From Pseudochrobactrum asaccharolyticum (GTDB taxonomy: Bacteria; Pseudomonadota; Alphaproteobacteria; Rhizobiales; Rhizobiaceae): a DNA stretch of 64,000 nucleotides. This document shows, in pieces, positions 26,929 to 36,749 of this stretch. The position numbers were made by a program, and so were the translations under genes. The stretch is from contig NZ_QNRH01000006.1 in assembly GCF_003314995.1 (NCBI RefSeq), positions 124,001 through 188,000 of the forward strand. The letters run 5' to 3'. Within the stretch, counting starts at the first letter, position 1; each line of letters begins with the position of its first letter. The notes below the pieces were generated by a model that had not been told where the DNA came from, searched no databases, and was given only the letters and a program-made list of their open reading frames with translations.

Positions 26929-27639
26929 ATGGAAGCTCTACCCATTGCAGCACACACAAGTGATGTCAGTCTCTGGGGACTGTTCATGCAGGCTAACTGG
27001 GTTGTCAAACTGGTCATGCTGGGTTTGCTGGCAGCCTCAATCTGGACATGGGCAATCATCGTAGACAAAACACTGGCCTATCGCCGTGCGACAAGTGCCA
27101 TTGACCGTTTTGAGCAGGTGTTCTGGTCCGGCCAGTCTCTGGAAGAACTCTACCGCAATCTCGGTGAACGCCGTACCACCGGTATGAGCGCCATTTTCAT
27201 GGCAGCTATGCGCGAGTGGAAAAAGTCTTTTGAAAAGGGCGCACGTTCTCCGATTGCATTGCAGATGCGTATTGAAAAAGCGATGGATGTGGCGCTGGCG
27301 CGTGAAAACGACAAGCTGGAATCCCGTCTCGGCTTTTTGGCGACGATTGGTACTTCGGCACCGTTTATCGGTTTGTTTGGTACGGTTGTCGGTATTATGA
27401 CCTCCTTTATGGCGATTGCGGCTTCCAAAAATACCAGTCTTGCCGTTGTGGCACCGGGTATTGCGGAAGCGCTTCTGGCAACGGCGATCGGTCTTCTGGC
27501 CGCTATACCTGCCGTTATTGCCTATAACAAGCTGACAGCGGATGCGGGGAAAATCACCTCGAGGATGGAAGGTTTTGCCGATGAGTTTTCGGCCATACTG
27601 TCGCGACAAATTGATGAGAAGCTGACGCCGCGCGGATAA
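26929..27639 (+). CDS. tolQ: Tol-Pal system proton channel TolQ
   Basis: Inner-membrane channel subunit that with TolR uses the proton motive force to drive TolA, for outer membrane constriction at division and lipid homeostasis. The 236 residues have three membrane helices, near 22-45, 130-158 and 170-195. The last two are the conserved LATIGTSAPFIGLFGTVVGIM and [43 protein letters not shown] lies upstream. First of tolQ-tolR-tolA-tolB. Confidence 0.96.
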   Translation: MEALPIAAHTSDVSLWGLFMQANWVVKLVMLGLLAASIWTWAIIVDKTLAYRRATSAIDRFEQVFWSGQSLEELYRNLGERRTTGMSAIFMAAMREWKKSFEKGARSPIALQMRIEKAMDVALARENDKLESRLGFLATIGTSAPFIGLFGTVVGIMTSFMAIAASKNTSLAVVAPGIAEALLATAIGLLAAIPAVIAYNKLTADAGKITSRMEGFADEFSAILSRQIDEKLTPRG

Positions 27640-27721
27640 TTTATCCGGTTTCGTTCACAGCAGGCGTTTACAATTCAGGCCGGTTATCAGGTCATAAGAT
27701 GAAGGCCGGAAGGTTCTAAAG

Positions 27722-28168
27722 ATGGGTATGTCATTAGGAAGTCAGGGCGGAGGCGGTCGTCGCAGACGCGGCGGCAAAAAGGCTCCGATGAGCGAAATCA
27801 ACATCACGCCTTTCGTGGACGTGATGCTGGTGCTGCTGATTATCTTCATGGTCTCCGCACCATTGCTCACCTCCGGTGTGCCGATTGATCTGCCGGATAC
27901 GCAGGCCAAGGCGCTCAATGCCGATACCCAGCCGATCACCGTTTCTGTGAATGATAAGGGGCAGGTCTATCTGCAGGAAACCGAGATCGACATTACAGAA
28001 GTGGTGCCGAAACTCGAAGCCATTGCCAAGACCGGTTATGAAGAGCGCGTTTTTGTACGCGGCGATAAAAATGCAGATTACGGCACTGTGATGAAAGTCA
28101 TGTCCCGCATCTCTGCCGCCGGTTTTAAGAATATCGGTCTTGTGACCCTCCAGGAGCAGGATAGCTGA
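27722..28168 (+). CDS. tolR: Tol-Pal system proton channel partner TolR
   Basis: A 148-residue inner-membrane protein. A basic Gly/Arg-rich cytoplasmic head (residues 8-21) is followed by EINITPFVDVMLVLLIIFMV with the proton-binding Asp at 33, and a periplasmic domain to the C-terminus. It follows tolQ by 82 nt and precedes tolA by 7 nt. Structurally equivalent to ExbD at 60041 and to the MotB-like protein at 14784 in this window. Confidence 0.96.
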   Translation: MGMSLGSQGGGGRRRRGGKKAPMSEINITPFVDVMLVLLIIFMVSAPLLTSGVPIDLPDTQAKALNADTQPITVSVNDKGQVYLQETEIDITEVVPKLEAIAKTGYEERVFVRGDKNADYGTVMKVMSRISAAGFKNIGLVTLQEQDS

Positions 28169-28175
28169 CGCCATC

Positions 28176-29255
28176 ATGAAGGCAGGTCTGACTACCTCAA
28201 CACTCATCCATGTGGTTATTATCGGCTGGGGACTGGTGTCCTTCTCTTCGCCGAAGCCTTTTGACATGACCGATACCGAATCTTTCCCTGTCGATATTGT
28301 GCCGATTGAAGATATTGCACAGGCACAGCAGGGCGATAAGAAGGCACCTAAGGCTGAGAAAGCCGCACCGAAACCAACGACGAAGCCAAAAACGGTTGAA
28401 CAGGCTGAAAATGCCGGTGACAGCGATCTTGATCTGAAGACCCCGCCGATGCCGAATGAAAAGCCGAAGCCGGTTGAAACGGCGGAAGCGGCGAAGCCTG
28501 CGGAAAAACCGGCTGAAAAGCCGGAGCCGGTACAGGAAAACAAGCCGGAACCAAAACCTGAGCCTGTGAAGCCGCCGGAACCGGTGAAACCGCCGGAGCC
28601 AAAAGCTGAGCCGAAACCGGAGCCTGAGCCAAAGGCTGAAGTAAAGCCTGATCCGGTTGCAGAAGCGATTGAACAGCAGCCTGAGCAGGAAGTGAAACTG
28701 CCTGATCGTGTACCGGCACCGGATGTCAAACCGAAGCCGCAGCCAACGGAAACAGCGAAGGCTGAGGACAAGAAAAAAGACGAGAAGAAGCCGGAGAAAC
28801 CAAGCACAACCGCGCAGAACACTTCGAAAGATAAAGATGCAAAGGCCGATGAGGTTGCAGCACTTTTGAACCGTGAGAAAGCAGCAGGCGGCGGTGCCAA
28901 ACGCTCAACCGATAAGGAAGCATTCGGCGCGAAGAAAACCACCGGCGGAACCAAGCTCAGCCAGACGGAAATGGACGCTTTGAAAGGTCAGATCAGTGAC
29001 AAATGGAGTATTCCTTCCGGTGTTGCCGATGCCTCGGATCTGCGGATTACCGTCAAGATGCAGCTCAATGAAGATGGTTCGATTAAAGGAACGCCGGAAG
29101 TCTCTTATACGGGCGGTGATTCTGTGATTGGCCGTGCGGCAGCAGACAGTGCGCGACGCGCGGTGATGCGTGCAGCACCTTACAATCTGCCGCGTGATAA
29201 ATACGATACATGGTCGACGGTTATTGTGAATTTTGACCCGAGCGAAATGTTCTAA
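28176..29255 (+). CDS. tolA: Tol-Pal system protein TolA
   Basis: Spans the periplasm from the inner membrane to Pal and TolB. The 359 residues start with one membrane helix (about 5-25, STLIHVVIIGWGLVSF). A long Lys/Glu/Pro/Ala low-complexity arm (about 45-230, rich in KPEPV and PPEP units) leads to a globular C-terminal domain (about 265-359). That domain contains QISDKWSIPSGVADASDLRITVKMQLNEDG, a TonB-like fold. The arm is proline-rich rather than the alanine/lysine helix of E. coli. An antisense frame of over 400 codons across it is an artefact of this composition. Confidence 0.93.
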   Translation: MKAGLTTSTLIHVVIIGWGLVSFSSPKPFDMTDTESFPVDIVPIEDIAQAQQGDKKAPKAEKAAPKPTTKPKTVEQAENAGDSDLDLKTPPMPNEKPKPVETAEAAKPAEKPAEKPEPVQENKPEPKPEPVKPPEPVKPPEPKAEPKPEPEPKAEVKPDPVAEAIEQQPEQEVKLPDRVPAPDVKPKPQPTETAKAEDKKKDEKKPEKPSTTAQNTSKDKDAKADEVAALLNREKAAGGGAKRSTDKEAFGAKKTTGGTKLSQTEMDALKGQISDKWSIPSGVADASDLRITVKMQLNEDGSIKGTPEVSYTGGDSVIGRAAADSARRAVMRAAPYNLPRDKYDTWSTVIVNFDPSEMF

Positions 29256-29304
29256 ACGGAATACGGACCGGCGCAGCAAAGCGCCGGTTTGCCGAGATTA
29301 AAAT

Positions 29305-29346
29305 GTGAGAATTCTCACGACATAAAAACATGTGAGACACCTCACA
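29305..29346. promoter_or_regulatory. Two CRP-type palindromes upstream of tolB
   Basis: TGTGA-N6-TCACG (29304-29319) and a perfect TGTGA-N6-TCACA (29331-29346) lie 27 bp apart centre to centre. Both are within 85 nt of the tolB start. The half-sites equal the CRP consensus. They may be operators or mRNA hairpins; no proof of either from sequence. Confidence 0.45.
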
Positions 29347-29386
29347 GAACCAAAAAATGATCAGGACAAACGAGGTCCACGCCATC

Positions 29387-30697
29387 ATGAAGACACTGTT
29401 TAAAACCTTATTTTCAGTACTTGCGACGGTCGCAGTCGTAAGCACGGCTGCGGTGCTGCCAGCCCGCGCCGTCGTGGAAGTAAATATTAACAAGGGTAAT
29501 GTTGACCCGCTGCCGATTGCTCTGACCGACTTCCTGTCCGGCGATCAGCTCGGTGCGGAAATTACCTCGATCATCGCTGCGGATCTTGAGCGTTCCAGCC
29601 TTTTTGCGCCGATCGACAAAAAAGCATTCATCGAGAAAATCAGCAATCCGGATGTCGCACCGCGTTTTGAAGACTGGAAAGTCATCAATGCACAGGCACT
29701 GGTTACCGGTCGTATCACCAAACAGCCGGATGGCCGTCTGAAAGCGGAATTCCGTCTGTGGGATACATTTGCCGGTCAGCAGCTTGCCGGCCAGCAATTC
29801 TTTACAACGCCGGAAAACAAACGTCGTGTTGCCCATATTATTGCCGATGCGATTTATGAGCGCCTGACCGGTGAAAAAGGTTATTTCGATACCCGCATCG
29901 TGTTTGTTGATGAATCCGGCAGTGCGCAGAAACGCGTAAAACGTCTGGCCATTATGGATCAGGACGGTGCGAATGTGCGTTATCTGTCGAATGGTAAAGA
30001 TCTGGTGCTGACGCCGCGCTTTTCACCAAGCCGTCAGGAAATCACCTATATGTCCTTTGCCGGTGATCGCCCGCGCGTTTACTTGCTGCAGCTGGAAACA
30101 GGTCAGCAGGAACTGGTCGGTAACTTCCCGGGTATGACTATTGCACCGCGCTTCTCACCGGATGGTCAGAAAGTGGTCATGAGCCTGCTGCAGGATGATG
30201 GCAGCGCCAATATTTACACTATGGATTTACGCTCCCGTACCACAACCCGTCTGACCAACAGTCAGGCCATTGATACCTCGGCTTCTTATTCGCCGGATGG
30301 TTCCAAGATTGTGTTTGAATCGGATCGTGGCGGCCGCCAGCAGATTTACGTCATGGGTGCCGATGGCTCCAACCCGCAGCGTATTTCATTCGGTAACGGC
30401 AGCTATTCCACACCGGTCTGGTCACCGCGCGGCGATCTGATTGCTTTCACCAAACAGTCCGGCGGTCAGTTCTCGATCGGCGTGATGAAAACCGATGGTT
30501 CGGGCGAGCGTCTGCTGACAAGCGGCTTCCACAATGAAGGTCCGACATGGGCGCCAAACGGCCGTGTTCTGATGTTCTTCCGTGAAAGTGCTGCTGGTGC
30601 CCGTCTGTTTACGATTGATCTGACAGGCCGTAATGAACGCCAGATCCAGACACCGAATTCGGCTTCCGATCCGGCATGGTCGCCATTGCTGAATTAA
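29387..30697 (+). CDS. tolB: Tol-Pal system periplasmic protein TolB
   Basis: Periplasmic beta-propeller that contacts Pal and TolA. The 436 residues begin with a signal peptide ([20 protein letters not shown]..., cleavage near PARA-VVEV at about 26). An N-terminal alpha/beta domain (30-170) comes next, then repeated blades such as [49 protein letters not shown] and [16 protein letters not shown]. The ATG at 29387 is preferred to 29357 because it gives the signal peptide directly; GAGG lies upstream. A terminator follows. Confidence 0.96.
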   Translation: MKTLFKTLFSVLATVAVVSTAAVLPARAVVEVNINKGNVDPLPIALTDFLSGDQLGAEITSIIAADLERSSLFAPIDKKAFIEKISNPDVAPRFEDWKVINAQALVTGRITKQPDGRLKAEFRLWDTFAGQQLAGQQFFTTPENKRRVAHIIADAIYERLTGEKGYFDTRIVFVDESGSAQKRVKRLAIMDQDGANVRYLSNGKDLVLTPRFSPSRQEITYMSFAGDRPRVYLLQLETGQQELVGNFPGMTIAPRFSPDGQKVVMSLLQDDGSANIYTMDLRSRTTTRLTNSQAIDTSASYSPDGSKIVFESDRGGRQQIYVMGADGSNPQRISFGNGSYSTPVWSPRGDLIAFTKQSGGQFSIGVMKTDGSGERLLTSGFHNEGPTWAPNGRVLMFFRESAAGARLFTIDLTGRNERQIQTPNSASDPAWSPLLN

Positions 30698-30705
30698 GTT
30701 TCAAC

Positions 30706-30744
30706 TAAGCTCTGTGTGCTGAATAAGACACAGAGCTTATTTTC
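30706..30744 (+). terminator. Terminator between tolB and pal
   Basis: Twelve-base perfect arms TAAGCTCTGTGT/ACACAGAGCTTA with a 10-nt loop are followed by TTTTCT. It splits pal from tolQRAB, so pal likely has a separate promoter in 30745-31018 (AT-rich, no gene seen). Confidence 0.75.
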
Positions 30745-31018
30745 TAAGGGCATGTGGTAGTGTCAAATAAGCTTTTTGTGATTAAAGCCGTGTTTCTGCC
30801 GCAATGCTTTCTCATTTGCCGGTAAATGCTCTTGTCAGAGATAATTTCGGTCTTCGATCCGTTGATGCCGATACGAATTTTTGACAGAGAAACTTGAGTT
30901 TTTTCGCCGTTTAAGTAACAATTAACCATGTTGTTTGAGTGGTTTTTAACCTCAATATGATTAATCATCCGGTTAGTCATACATCATGTAAACGCATTAT
31001 TCTTAAGGAGTACGGGCC

Positions 31019-31537
31019 ATGCGCCGTTCCCAGTCGATTGCCCGCAGCCCGTTTGCTGTTGCCCTGTTCCTGTCGCTCGCTGTTGCCGGTTGCGCCAACA
31101 AGAAAAACCTGCCGAACAATGCAGGTGATCTTGGTCTCAATGGTGGCATGGGCGCTAACGGTGCTGTTGCCGGTTCTGCTCAGGATTTCACCGTGAATGT
31201 CGGTGACCGTGTATTCTTCGATCTCGATTCTTCCGTAATCCGTGCTGATGCGCAGCAGACCCTGAACCGTCAGGCTCAGTGGCTCGCTCGCTATTCGAAC
31301 TACGGTATTACCGTTGAAGGTCACTCGGATGAACGCGGTACACGCGAGTACAACCTGGCACTTGGCCAGCGTCGTGCTGCTGCTGCCCGTGATTATCTGG
31401 CTTCGCGCGGCGTGCCGGTTAACCGTATGCGTACAGTTTCCTACGGTAAAGAACGTCCGGTTGCAGTTTGCGACAATATTTCCTGCTGGTCCCAGAACCG
31501 TCGCGCTGTGACTGTTCTGAACGGTGCCGGTAGCTAA
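31019..31537 (+). CDS. pal: Peptidoglycan-associated lipoprotein Pal (Omp16-like)
   Basis: Outer-membrane lipoprotein that binds peptidoglycan and TolB/TolA. The 172 residues start with a lipoprotein signal, lipobox LAVAGC with the lipidated Cys at 25. The OmpA-like domain spans about 58-165: VFFDLDSSVIRADAQQTL, then VEGHSDERGTREYNLALGQRR, which includes the diaminopimelate-binding Asp and Arg. The Brucella counterpart is the antigen Omp16. RBS AAGGAG at 31003-31008. Confidence 0.96.
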   Translation: MRRSQSIARSPFAVALFLSLAVAGCANKKNLPNNAGDLGLNGGMGANGAVAGSAQDFTVNVGDRVFFDLDSSVIRADAQQTLNRQAQWLARYSNYGITVEGHSDERGTREYNLALGQRRAAAARDYLASRGVPVNRMRTVSYGKERPVAVCDNISCWSQNRRAVTVLNGAGS

Positions 31538-31606
31538 TCGAGCGAAAAATAAGTGACTTTTCGCGATGTGCAGTAATTTCGCGATAAAAAAGACACAGAG
31601 TTATGA

Positions 31607-31634
31607 GAAAAGCGGCCTTAGGGTCGCTTTTTTC
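31607..31634 (+). terminator. Terminator after pal
   Basis: AAAGCGGCC pairs with GGTCGCTTT (one G-T pair) around a short loop, followed by T-run. Confidence 0.65.
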
Positions 31635-31782
31635 GGTTTGTACATAAAAGCCAAAATTTGGCCGTACTCAATTGCACCATTTCAACTGAGATTATAAAGA
31701 TTGAGCAGGTGCAATAATCAGGTGCATCTGTAAGAGTTATGATGATCCTTGAGATTACAAATCGGGCGCATGAGGTTTGCGA

Positions 31783-32751
31783 ATGAAGAAAGCGATAAAG
31801 AAACTGGCTCTGACTGTCAGTTTGCTGCCGCTGTTTGGTATGGCATTTGGCGGAACAACAGCCTTTGCTCAGGCCAATGATCAGCGGGTAATCCAGTTAC
31901 AGGAACAGGTGCGTAACCTGACCGGTAAGCTGGAAGAAATGAACTTCCAGATTTTGCAGATGCAGGAGCAGATGCGTAAAATTCAGGAAGATAATGAATT
32001 CCGCTTTGAAGAGCTGGAAAAAAAGAAAAAAGCTGATGCCGGTTCTGATGCATCAATCAATACAGCAGCGGCAGATTCTGCCGCTGTAGGCTCTGCTGAC
32101 GAAACAGGTGATAAAGAACCGCGCCGCACGGCTGCCGCTGATGCAGGCAATGATAATGTTGCGCAGGATAATACAGATTTGCAGCCTGCACAGGATGCGA
32201 CTGCTGATAATTCCGCCGATTCCGTTGCTACTGGCCAGCAAACTCAGATTACTGTCGCCTCGCAGGCTCCGCGTGCGCTCGGCTCGATCCGGTTTGATGC
32301 CAGTGGCAATGTAATCGGCGGCAGCCTGACTGAAGAACCGGCACAGCCTGTTGCGCTGCCGCAGACCGATAATCCGAATGAGCTGTATAATGCGGCTTAT
32401 CAGTATATTCTCGCCGGTGATTACCGTTCCGCAGAGGCCGGATTTCGTGCCCATATTGACCGCTATCCGGCTGATCCGATGACATCTGATGCCCGTTACT
32501 GGCTGGGTGAGGCTTTGTACGGGCAGGAGCGCTATGCGGAATCGGCAACGGTCTTTATCGATATGCAGCGCGATTATCCGGATTCCAAGCGCGGTGCCGA
32601 GAATATGCTGAAACTCGGCATGGCAATGGCCAAGCTCAATGACCGCGAAGTTGCCTGTGCAACATTTGCAAAAGTCGGCAGCCGTTTTCCGTCAGCTGCT
32701 CCGGCCGTTCTGAAGCGCGTTGATGAAGAGCGTAAACTCAACCATTGCTGA
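31783..32751 (+). CDS. cpoB: Cell division coordinator CpoB (YbgF)
   Basis: Periplasmic protein that coordinates the Tol machinery with peptidoglycan synthesis at division. The 322 residues have a signal peptide (cleavage near TTAFA-QAND at about 30). A trimerising coiled coil (33-75, QLQEQVRNLTGKLEEMNFQILQMQEQM) follows, then an acidic low-complexity linker (about 80-165). The C-terminal TPR domain (200-320) has PNELYNAAYQYILAGDYRSAEAGF, DARYWLGEALYGQERYAESA and GAENMLKLGMAMAKLND. The ATG at 31783 is favoured over a TTG two codons upstream. Confidence 0.93.
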   Translation: MKKAIKKLALTVSLLPLFGMAFGGTTAFAQANDQRVIQLQEQVRNLTGKLEEMNFQILQMQEQMRKIQEDNEFRFEELEKKKKADAGSDASINTAAADSAAVGSADETGDKEPRRTAAADAGNDNVAQDNTDLQPAQDATADNSADSVATGQQTQITVASQAPRALGSIRFDASGNVIGGSLTEEPAQPVALPQTDNPNELYNAAYQYILAGDYRSAEAGFRAHIDRYPADPMTSDARYWLGEALYGQERYAESATVFIDMQRDYPDSKRGAENMLKLGMAMAKLNDREVACATFAKVGSRFPSAAPAVLKRVDEERKLNHC

Positions 32752-32790
32752 CCGGTTTTGCCTGTTGCTTGTTGCGCTGATCTGGAATTT

Positions 32791-32892
32791 ACAGCGGTTC
32801 CAGTTAAGACTGAATCGTTGGAACCGCTGTAACTGTTTGTTTTTACGCATTATCCGACGCAAAACCGCTTCGCACTTTTGCTGGAAATGCTA
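32791..32892. repeat. Double palindromic repeat between cpoB and tilS
   Basis: The first hairpin, 32791-32830, has perfect arms ACAGCGGTTCC/GGAACCGCTGT. The second, to about 32892, is an imperfect GCATTATCC...GGAAATGC unit with a CGCAAAACCGCTTCGCACTT core. It resembles known Rhizobiales palindromic elements. Confidence 0.6.
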
Positions 32893-32939
32893 TAATCGGA
32901 TGTTTCAATTAAGGAATACTGGACAGGCCGGATAGGAAT

Positions 32940-34376
32940 GTGCAAACAATAATCTCTGACATGAAACATCCCACGCGTGATCTGCCTCTCACCATTCTGC
33001 AACGAATGTCGGCAGGTTTTGATGCGGTGTTTAACGGGTATGAGCATTCCGCAGTCGTTGTAGCTGTGTCCGGCGGCAGCGATTCTCTGGCGCTGTTATT
33101 GCTGACTAAAGACTATCTGGAAAAACACTTCCCTACATGTCAGCTGATTGCAGTGACCGTTGATCATCAGTTGCGCGCTGAATCTGCAGATGAAGCGCAG
33201 GCTGTTGCAGCTCTTTGCAAGCAACTGGGTATCAGCCATCAAATTTTATGTTGGTCAGGAGATAAACCCTCGAGCGGACTTGCCTCTGCTGCCCGTAATG
33301 CGCGCTACGATCTGTTGATGCAAGCAGCACAACAGGCGCAGGCCTTCATAATCCTGACAGGTCATACAGCAGATGATCAGGTTGAAACTTATCTGATGCG
33401 ACGTGAGCGTGAAGGGGCGCTGACAGGATTGGTAGGTGAGGGAAGGGGGCTCGCCGCCATGGCTGGCCAAACCTTGTTGCACAATCAGGTGATGCTATGC
33501 CGTCCGCTTTTATCGGTGTGGCGGGAAGAATTACGTGATCTTTTACGCGTGAAAAACATTGGCTGGGTTGATGATCCGAGCAATGATAATCAGGCCTATG
33601 AGCGCCCGCGCATCCGCCAACAGGCAAAGATGATGGATAGGCTTGCATTGCTCGCGGCTGCACAACTGGCCGGTGTGCAGCGCCGTGCGGATAATCAGCG
33701 TGTTGCGGCTCTGCTGAGCAATGAGACCGGAGCAATGCGGTTGCAGGCCGGTGATAGCTTGTTTTTGCCATCCGGTTGGAGTGCTCAGGATGATGCAATC
33801 GCTCCTTTAGCCCTGAGTTATTTGCTGACGGCGATTGGCGGACAGGTTTTTTTAGCCGCGATTCAAGACTGTGCTTCATTGAATGATTGGCTGGCGGAGC
33901 CTTTGCCTGCGGGTAAGCAGCGGAAAACACTTCATCATTGCATTATTGAAAAATCTCGACAGGGAATCACAATCTGGCGTGAAAGACGCAATTTGCCCGC
34001 AATCCCCCTGCAAAAGGGTGAGCATGTATTATGGGACGGGCGTTATGAAATCCGCAATGATGGGACAGAGCCTGTCACCATCGCAGCGCTGAGTGAAAAG
34101 CAGCTATTGGCTTATTTACGCGCGCAAGGGTTTGAAAGAGGAGGGGGAGATCATAAAGTGTTTGACAGGACTGCTTTGCTGTCCGCACCGGCGATGTTTC
34201 GTGACGGGGATGTGATCGGGCTTCCTGCCTTGTCGGATCTTGTGCCGCAAGCGCCTTTTGTGATCGTTAAACGCACGCTTGCATGTTTTGACAGGGTGCT
34301 TTCCGGTTATGATTTCGCGGTAGCTGCCTCTGTAAAAGCGCTTTTAACCATGCCTTTCAACCATAATTACAGGTAA
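32940..34376 (+). CDS. tilS: tRNA(Ile)-lysidine synthase
   Basis: Modifies the wobble C34 of the AUA-reading tRNA-Ile to lysidine with ATP, which is essential for decoding. The 478 residues have the PP-loop VAVSGGSDSLALLLL (42-56), the conserved DHQLRAESADEA and GHTADDQVETYLMR, then NNNY-like WVDDPSNDN. A TilS-specific C-terminal region follows. The start is a GTG at 32940 overlapping ATG; ATG at 32961 is an alternative, and neither has a strong RBS. It precedes ftsH, a very common arrangement. Confidence 0.92.
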   Translation: MQTIISDMKHPTRDLPLTILQRMSAGFDAVFNGYEHSAVVVAVSGGSDSLALLLLTKDYLEKHFPTCQLIAVTVDHQLRAESADEAQAVAALCKQLGISHQILCWSGDKPSSGLASAARNARYDLLMQAAQQAQAFIILTGHTADDQVETYLMRREREGALTGLVGEGRGLAAMAGQTLLHNQVMLCRPLLSVWREELRDLLRVKNIGWVDDPSNDNQAYERPRIRQQAKMMDRLALLAAAQLAGVQRRADNQRVAALLSNETGAMRLQAGDSLFLPSGWSAQDDAIAPLALSYLLTAIGGQVFLAAIQDCASLNDWLAEPLPAGKQRKTLHHCIIEKSRQGITIWRERRNLPAIPLQKGEHVLWDGRYEIRNDGTEPVTIAALSEKQLLAYLRAQGFERGGGDHKVFDRTALLSAPAMFRDGDVIGLPALSDLVPQAPFVIVKRTLACFDRVLSGYDFAVAASVKALLTMPFNHNYR

Positions 34377-34528
34377 ATTCTGCAAAGAATGCAGAAGAAT
34401 CACTTATGAGGCTTTACATTGCCTTGGCAAGGCCGTGCATCGAACCTATGTTAGGTTTAAATATTTTTCCGGAACGCACCAAACGGCGCATGAACCGGAA
34501 GGACGATTGGTAATCGATTGGACCCGAG

Positions 34529-36466
34529 ATGAATCCAAATTATCGCAACTTCGCCCTCTGGGCGATCATTGCTCTCCTGCTGGTTGCACTATTTAACCTG
34601 TTTCAGAGTCCGGCGCAGCGTGCGTCGTCTCGTGAAATTCCGTATTCCCAGTTTATTGAAGATGTATCGGGCGGTCGGGTGAAATCCGTCACCATTACCG
34701 GTCCGCGCATTGTCGGTAACTACGCGGATAATAATGCAACATTCCAGACCTACTCCCCTTCAGATGCCAATCTGATTAGCCGTCTTGAAGAGAAGAATGT
34801 TGCAATTACTGCGAAGCCTGAAAGCGATGGTTCGGGATCGCTGTTCGGTATTCTTCTGTCATGGCTGCCTATGATTCTGATTCTCGGCGTTTGGATTTTC
34901 TTCATGCGTCAGATGCAGGGCGGTTCACGCGGTGCAATGGGCTTCGGTAAATCTAAGGCGAAACTTCTGACTGAGGCGCATGGTCGTGTGACTTTTCAGG
35001 ATGTTGCCGGTGTAGACGAAGCCAAAGAAGATCTGGAAGAAATCGTTGAATTCCTGCGCGATCCGCAGAAATTCCAGCGTCTTGGTGGTAAAATTCCACG
35101 CGGTGTTCTGCTCGTGGGCCCTCCGGGAACCGGTAAAACTTTGCTGGCACGCTCTGTTGCCGGTGAAGCTAATGTACCGTTCTTTACAATTTCCGGTTCG
35201 GATTTCGTTGAAATGTTTGTCGGTGTTGGTGCAAGCCGCGTCCGCGATATGTTTGAACAGGCGAAGAAAAACTCTCCTTGCATTATCTTCATCGACGAAA
35301 TCGATGCGGTCGGTCGTCACCGTGGTGCCGGTCTTGGCGGTGGTAATGATGAGCGCGAACAGACATTGAACCAGTTGCTGGTTGAGATGGATGGTTTTGA
35401 AGCCAATGAGAATATCATTCTGATTGCTGCAACGAACCGTCCGGATGTGCTCGATCCTGCTCTGCTGCGTCCGGGTCGTTTCGACCGTCAGGTTGTTGTG
35501 CCTAATCCGGATGTAAGCGGTCGTGAACAGATTCTGAAAGTGCATGTACGTAATGTACCGCTGGCACCGAATGTGGATTTGAAAGTTCTGGCTCGTGGTA
35601 CCCCTGGTTTCTCCGGTGCGGATCTGATGAACCTCGTCAACGAAGCGGCTCTGATGACTGCCCGTCGTAACAAACGCCTTGTTACTATGCAGGAATTTGA
35701 AGACGCTAAAGACAAGATCATGATGGGTGCGGAACGTCGTTCTTCGGCGATGACGCAGGCAGAAAAAGAGCTGACCGCTTATCATGAATCCGGCCATGCG
35801 ATTGTGGCAATGAATGTTGCCGCTGCTGATCCGGTGCATAAAGCGACAATCATTCCGCGTGGTCGTGCGCTCGGTATGGTGATGCAGCTGCCGGAAGGCG
35901 ACAAATATTCCATGAGCTATAAATGGATGGTGTCGCGCCTTGCAATCATGATGGGTGGCCGTATTGCCGAAGAGCTGAAATTCGGTAAGGAAAACATCAC
36001 TTCCGGTGCGTCTTCCGATATTGAACAGGCAACCAAACTTGCCCGTGCAATGGTGACCCGCTGGGGCTTCTCTGAAAAGCTCGGCTATGTGGCCTATGGC
36101 GAAAATCAGGAAGAAGTGTTCCTTGGTCATTCTGTTTCGCGCACGCAGAACGTGTCTGAATCAACGGCACAGCTGATTGATGCGGAAGTCCGTGAGCTTA
36201 TTGATAATGCCTATGCGGAAGCCCGTCAGATTCTGACAGATAAGCATGATGCCTGGGTGGCGATTGCTGAAGGCCTGCTGGAATATGAAACTCTGAGCGG
36301 TGAGGAGATCAAACAGCTGATCGCCGGTCAGAAACCAAACCGCGATACCGGTGATGATTCACCTTCGTCGCGCGGATCGGGTGTTCCTAAAGCCGGTGCA
36401 TCACGCAAAAAGCCTGATGCAGAGCCGGAAGCCGGTCAGGATATGAAGCCTGAGCCACAGGCATAA
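34529..36466 (+). CDS. ftsH: ATP-dependent zinc metalloprotease FtsH
   Basis: Membrane-anchored AAA+ protease that extracts and degrades membrane and short-lived cytosolic proteins such as RpoH. The 645 residues have two membrane helices (about 7-27 and 105-128) flanking a small periplasmic domain. Walker A GPPGTGKT is at 197-204, Walker [10 protein letters not shown] near 252-260, and the second region of homology [20 protein letters not shown]. The zinc site HESGH is at 419-423. The C-terminal tail after about 600 is charged. The rpoH gene, a likely substrate, is also in this window. Confidence 0.98.
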   Translation: MNPNYRNFALWAIIALLLVALFNLFQSPAQRASSREIPYSQFIEDVSGGRVKSVTITGPRIVGNYADNNATFQTYSPSDANLISRLEEKNVAITAKPESDGSGSLFGILLSWLPMILILGVWIFFMRQMQGGSRGAMGFGKSKAKLLTEAHGRVTFQDVAGVDEAKEDLEEIVEFLRDPQKFQRLGGKIPRGVLLVGPPGTGKTLLARSVAGEANVPFFTISGSDFVEMFVGVGASRVRDMFEQAKKNSPCIIFIDEIDAVGRHRGAGLGGGNDEREQTLNQLLVEMDGFEANENIILIAATNRPDVLDPALLRPGRFDRQVVVPNPDVSGREQILKVHVRNVPLAPNVDLKVLARGTPGFSGADLMNLVNEAALMTARRNKRLVTMQEFEDAKDKIMMGAERRSSAMTQAEKELTAYHESGHAIVAMNVAAADPVHKATIIPRGRALGMVMQLPEGDKYSMSYKWMVSRLAIMMGGRIAEELKFGKENITSGASSDIEQATKLARAMVTRWGFSEKLGYVAYGENQEEVFLGHSVSRTQNVSESTAQLIDAEVRELIDNAYAEARQILTDKHDAWVAIAEGLLEYETLSGEEIKQLIAGQKPNRDTGDDSPSSRGSGVPKAGASRKKPDAEPEAGQDMKPEPQA

Positions 36467-36492
36467 TTATTCTGTATATTATGAGTTGAAAG

Positions 36493-36517
36493 AACCGGAC
36501 TTTATGTCCGGTTTTTT
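36493..36517 (+). terminator. Terminator after ftsH
   Basis: AACCGGAC pairs with GTCCGGTT around a 5-nt loop and is followed by TTTT. Confidence 0.88.
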
Positions 36518-36749
36518 CTTTTTGACCAGTTTGTTAGCCGAGGCTGTCCGGAAATCATGTTCGTGGTAACTGTGTTGTAAAGCCGCTATTTGAAAACTGG
36601 ATTTGTTTACCAGATGATTAGTTTCATCACCGGAATATTTGACAAAAGATAGCAAAAAGCTGCATTGCTATTTTCAAATTTACGCCGGTTTTGCGTTTGT
36701 GCTGATGAGAGCAGAAAATGGCGGCGTTCTGTAAAGAAAAGGCTTGAAC

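Noticed and set aside
27734-28954. 406-codon open frame on the minus strand across tolR and tolA
   Set aside because: Its Ser/Gly/Phe-rich translation is the antisense of TolA's Pro/Lys/Glu repeats; no RBS, and both sense genes are certain.
34925-36130. 401-codon open frame antisense to ftsH
   Set aside because: No motif; it is the shadow of a highly conserved gene.
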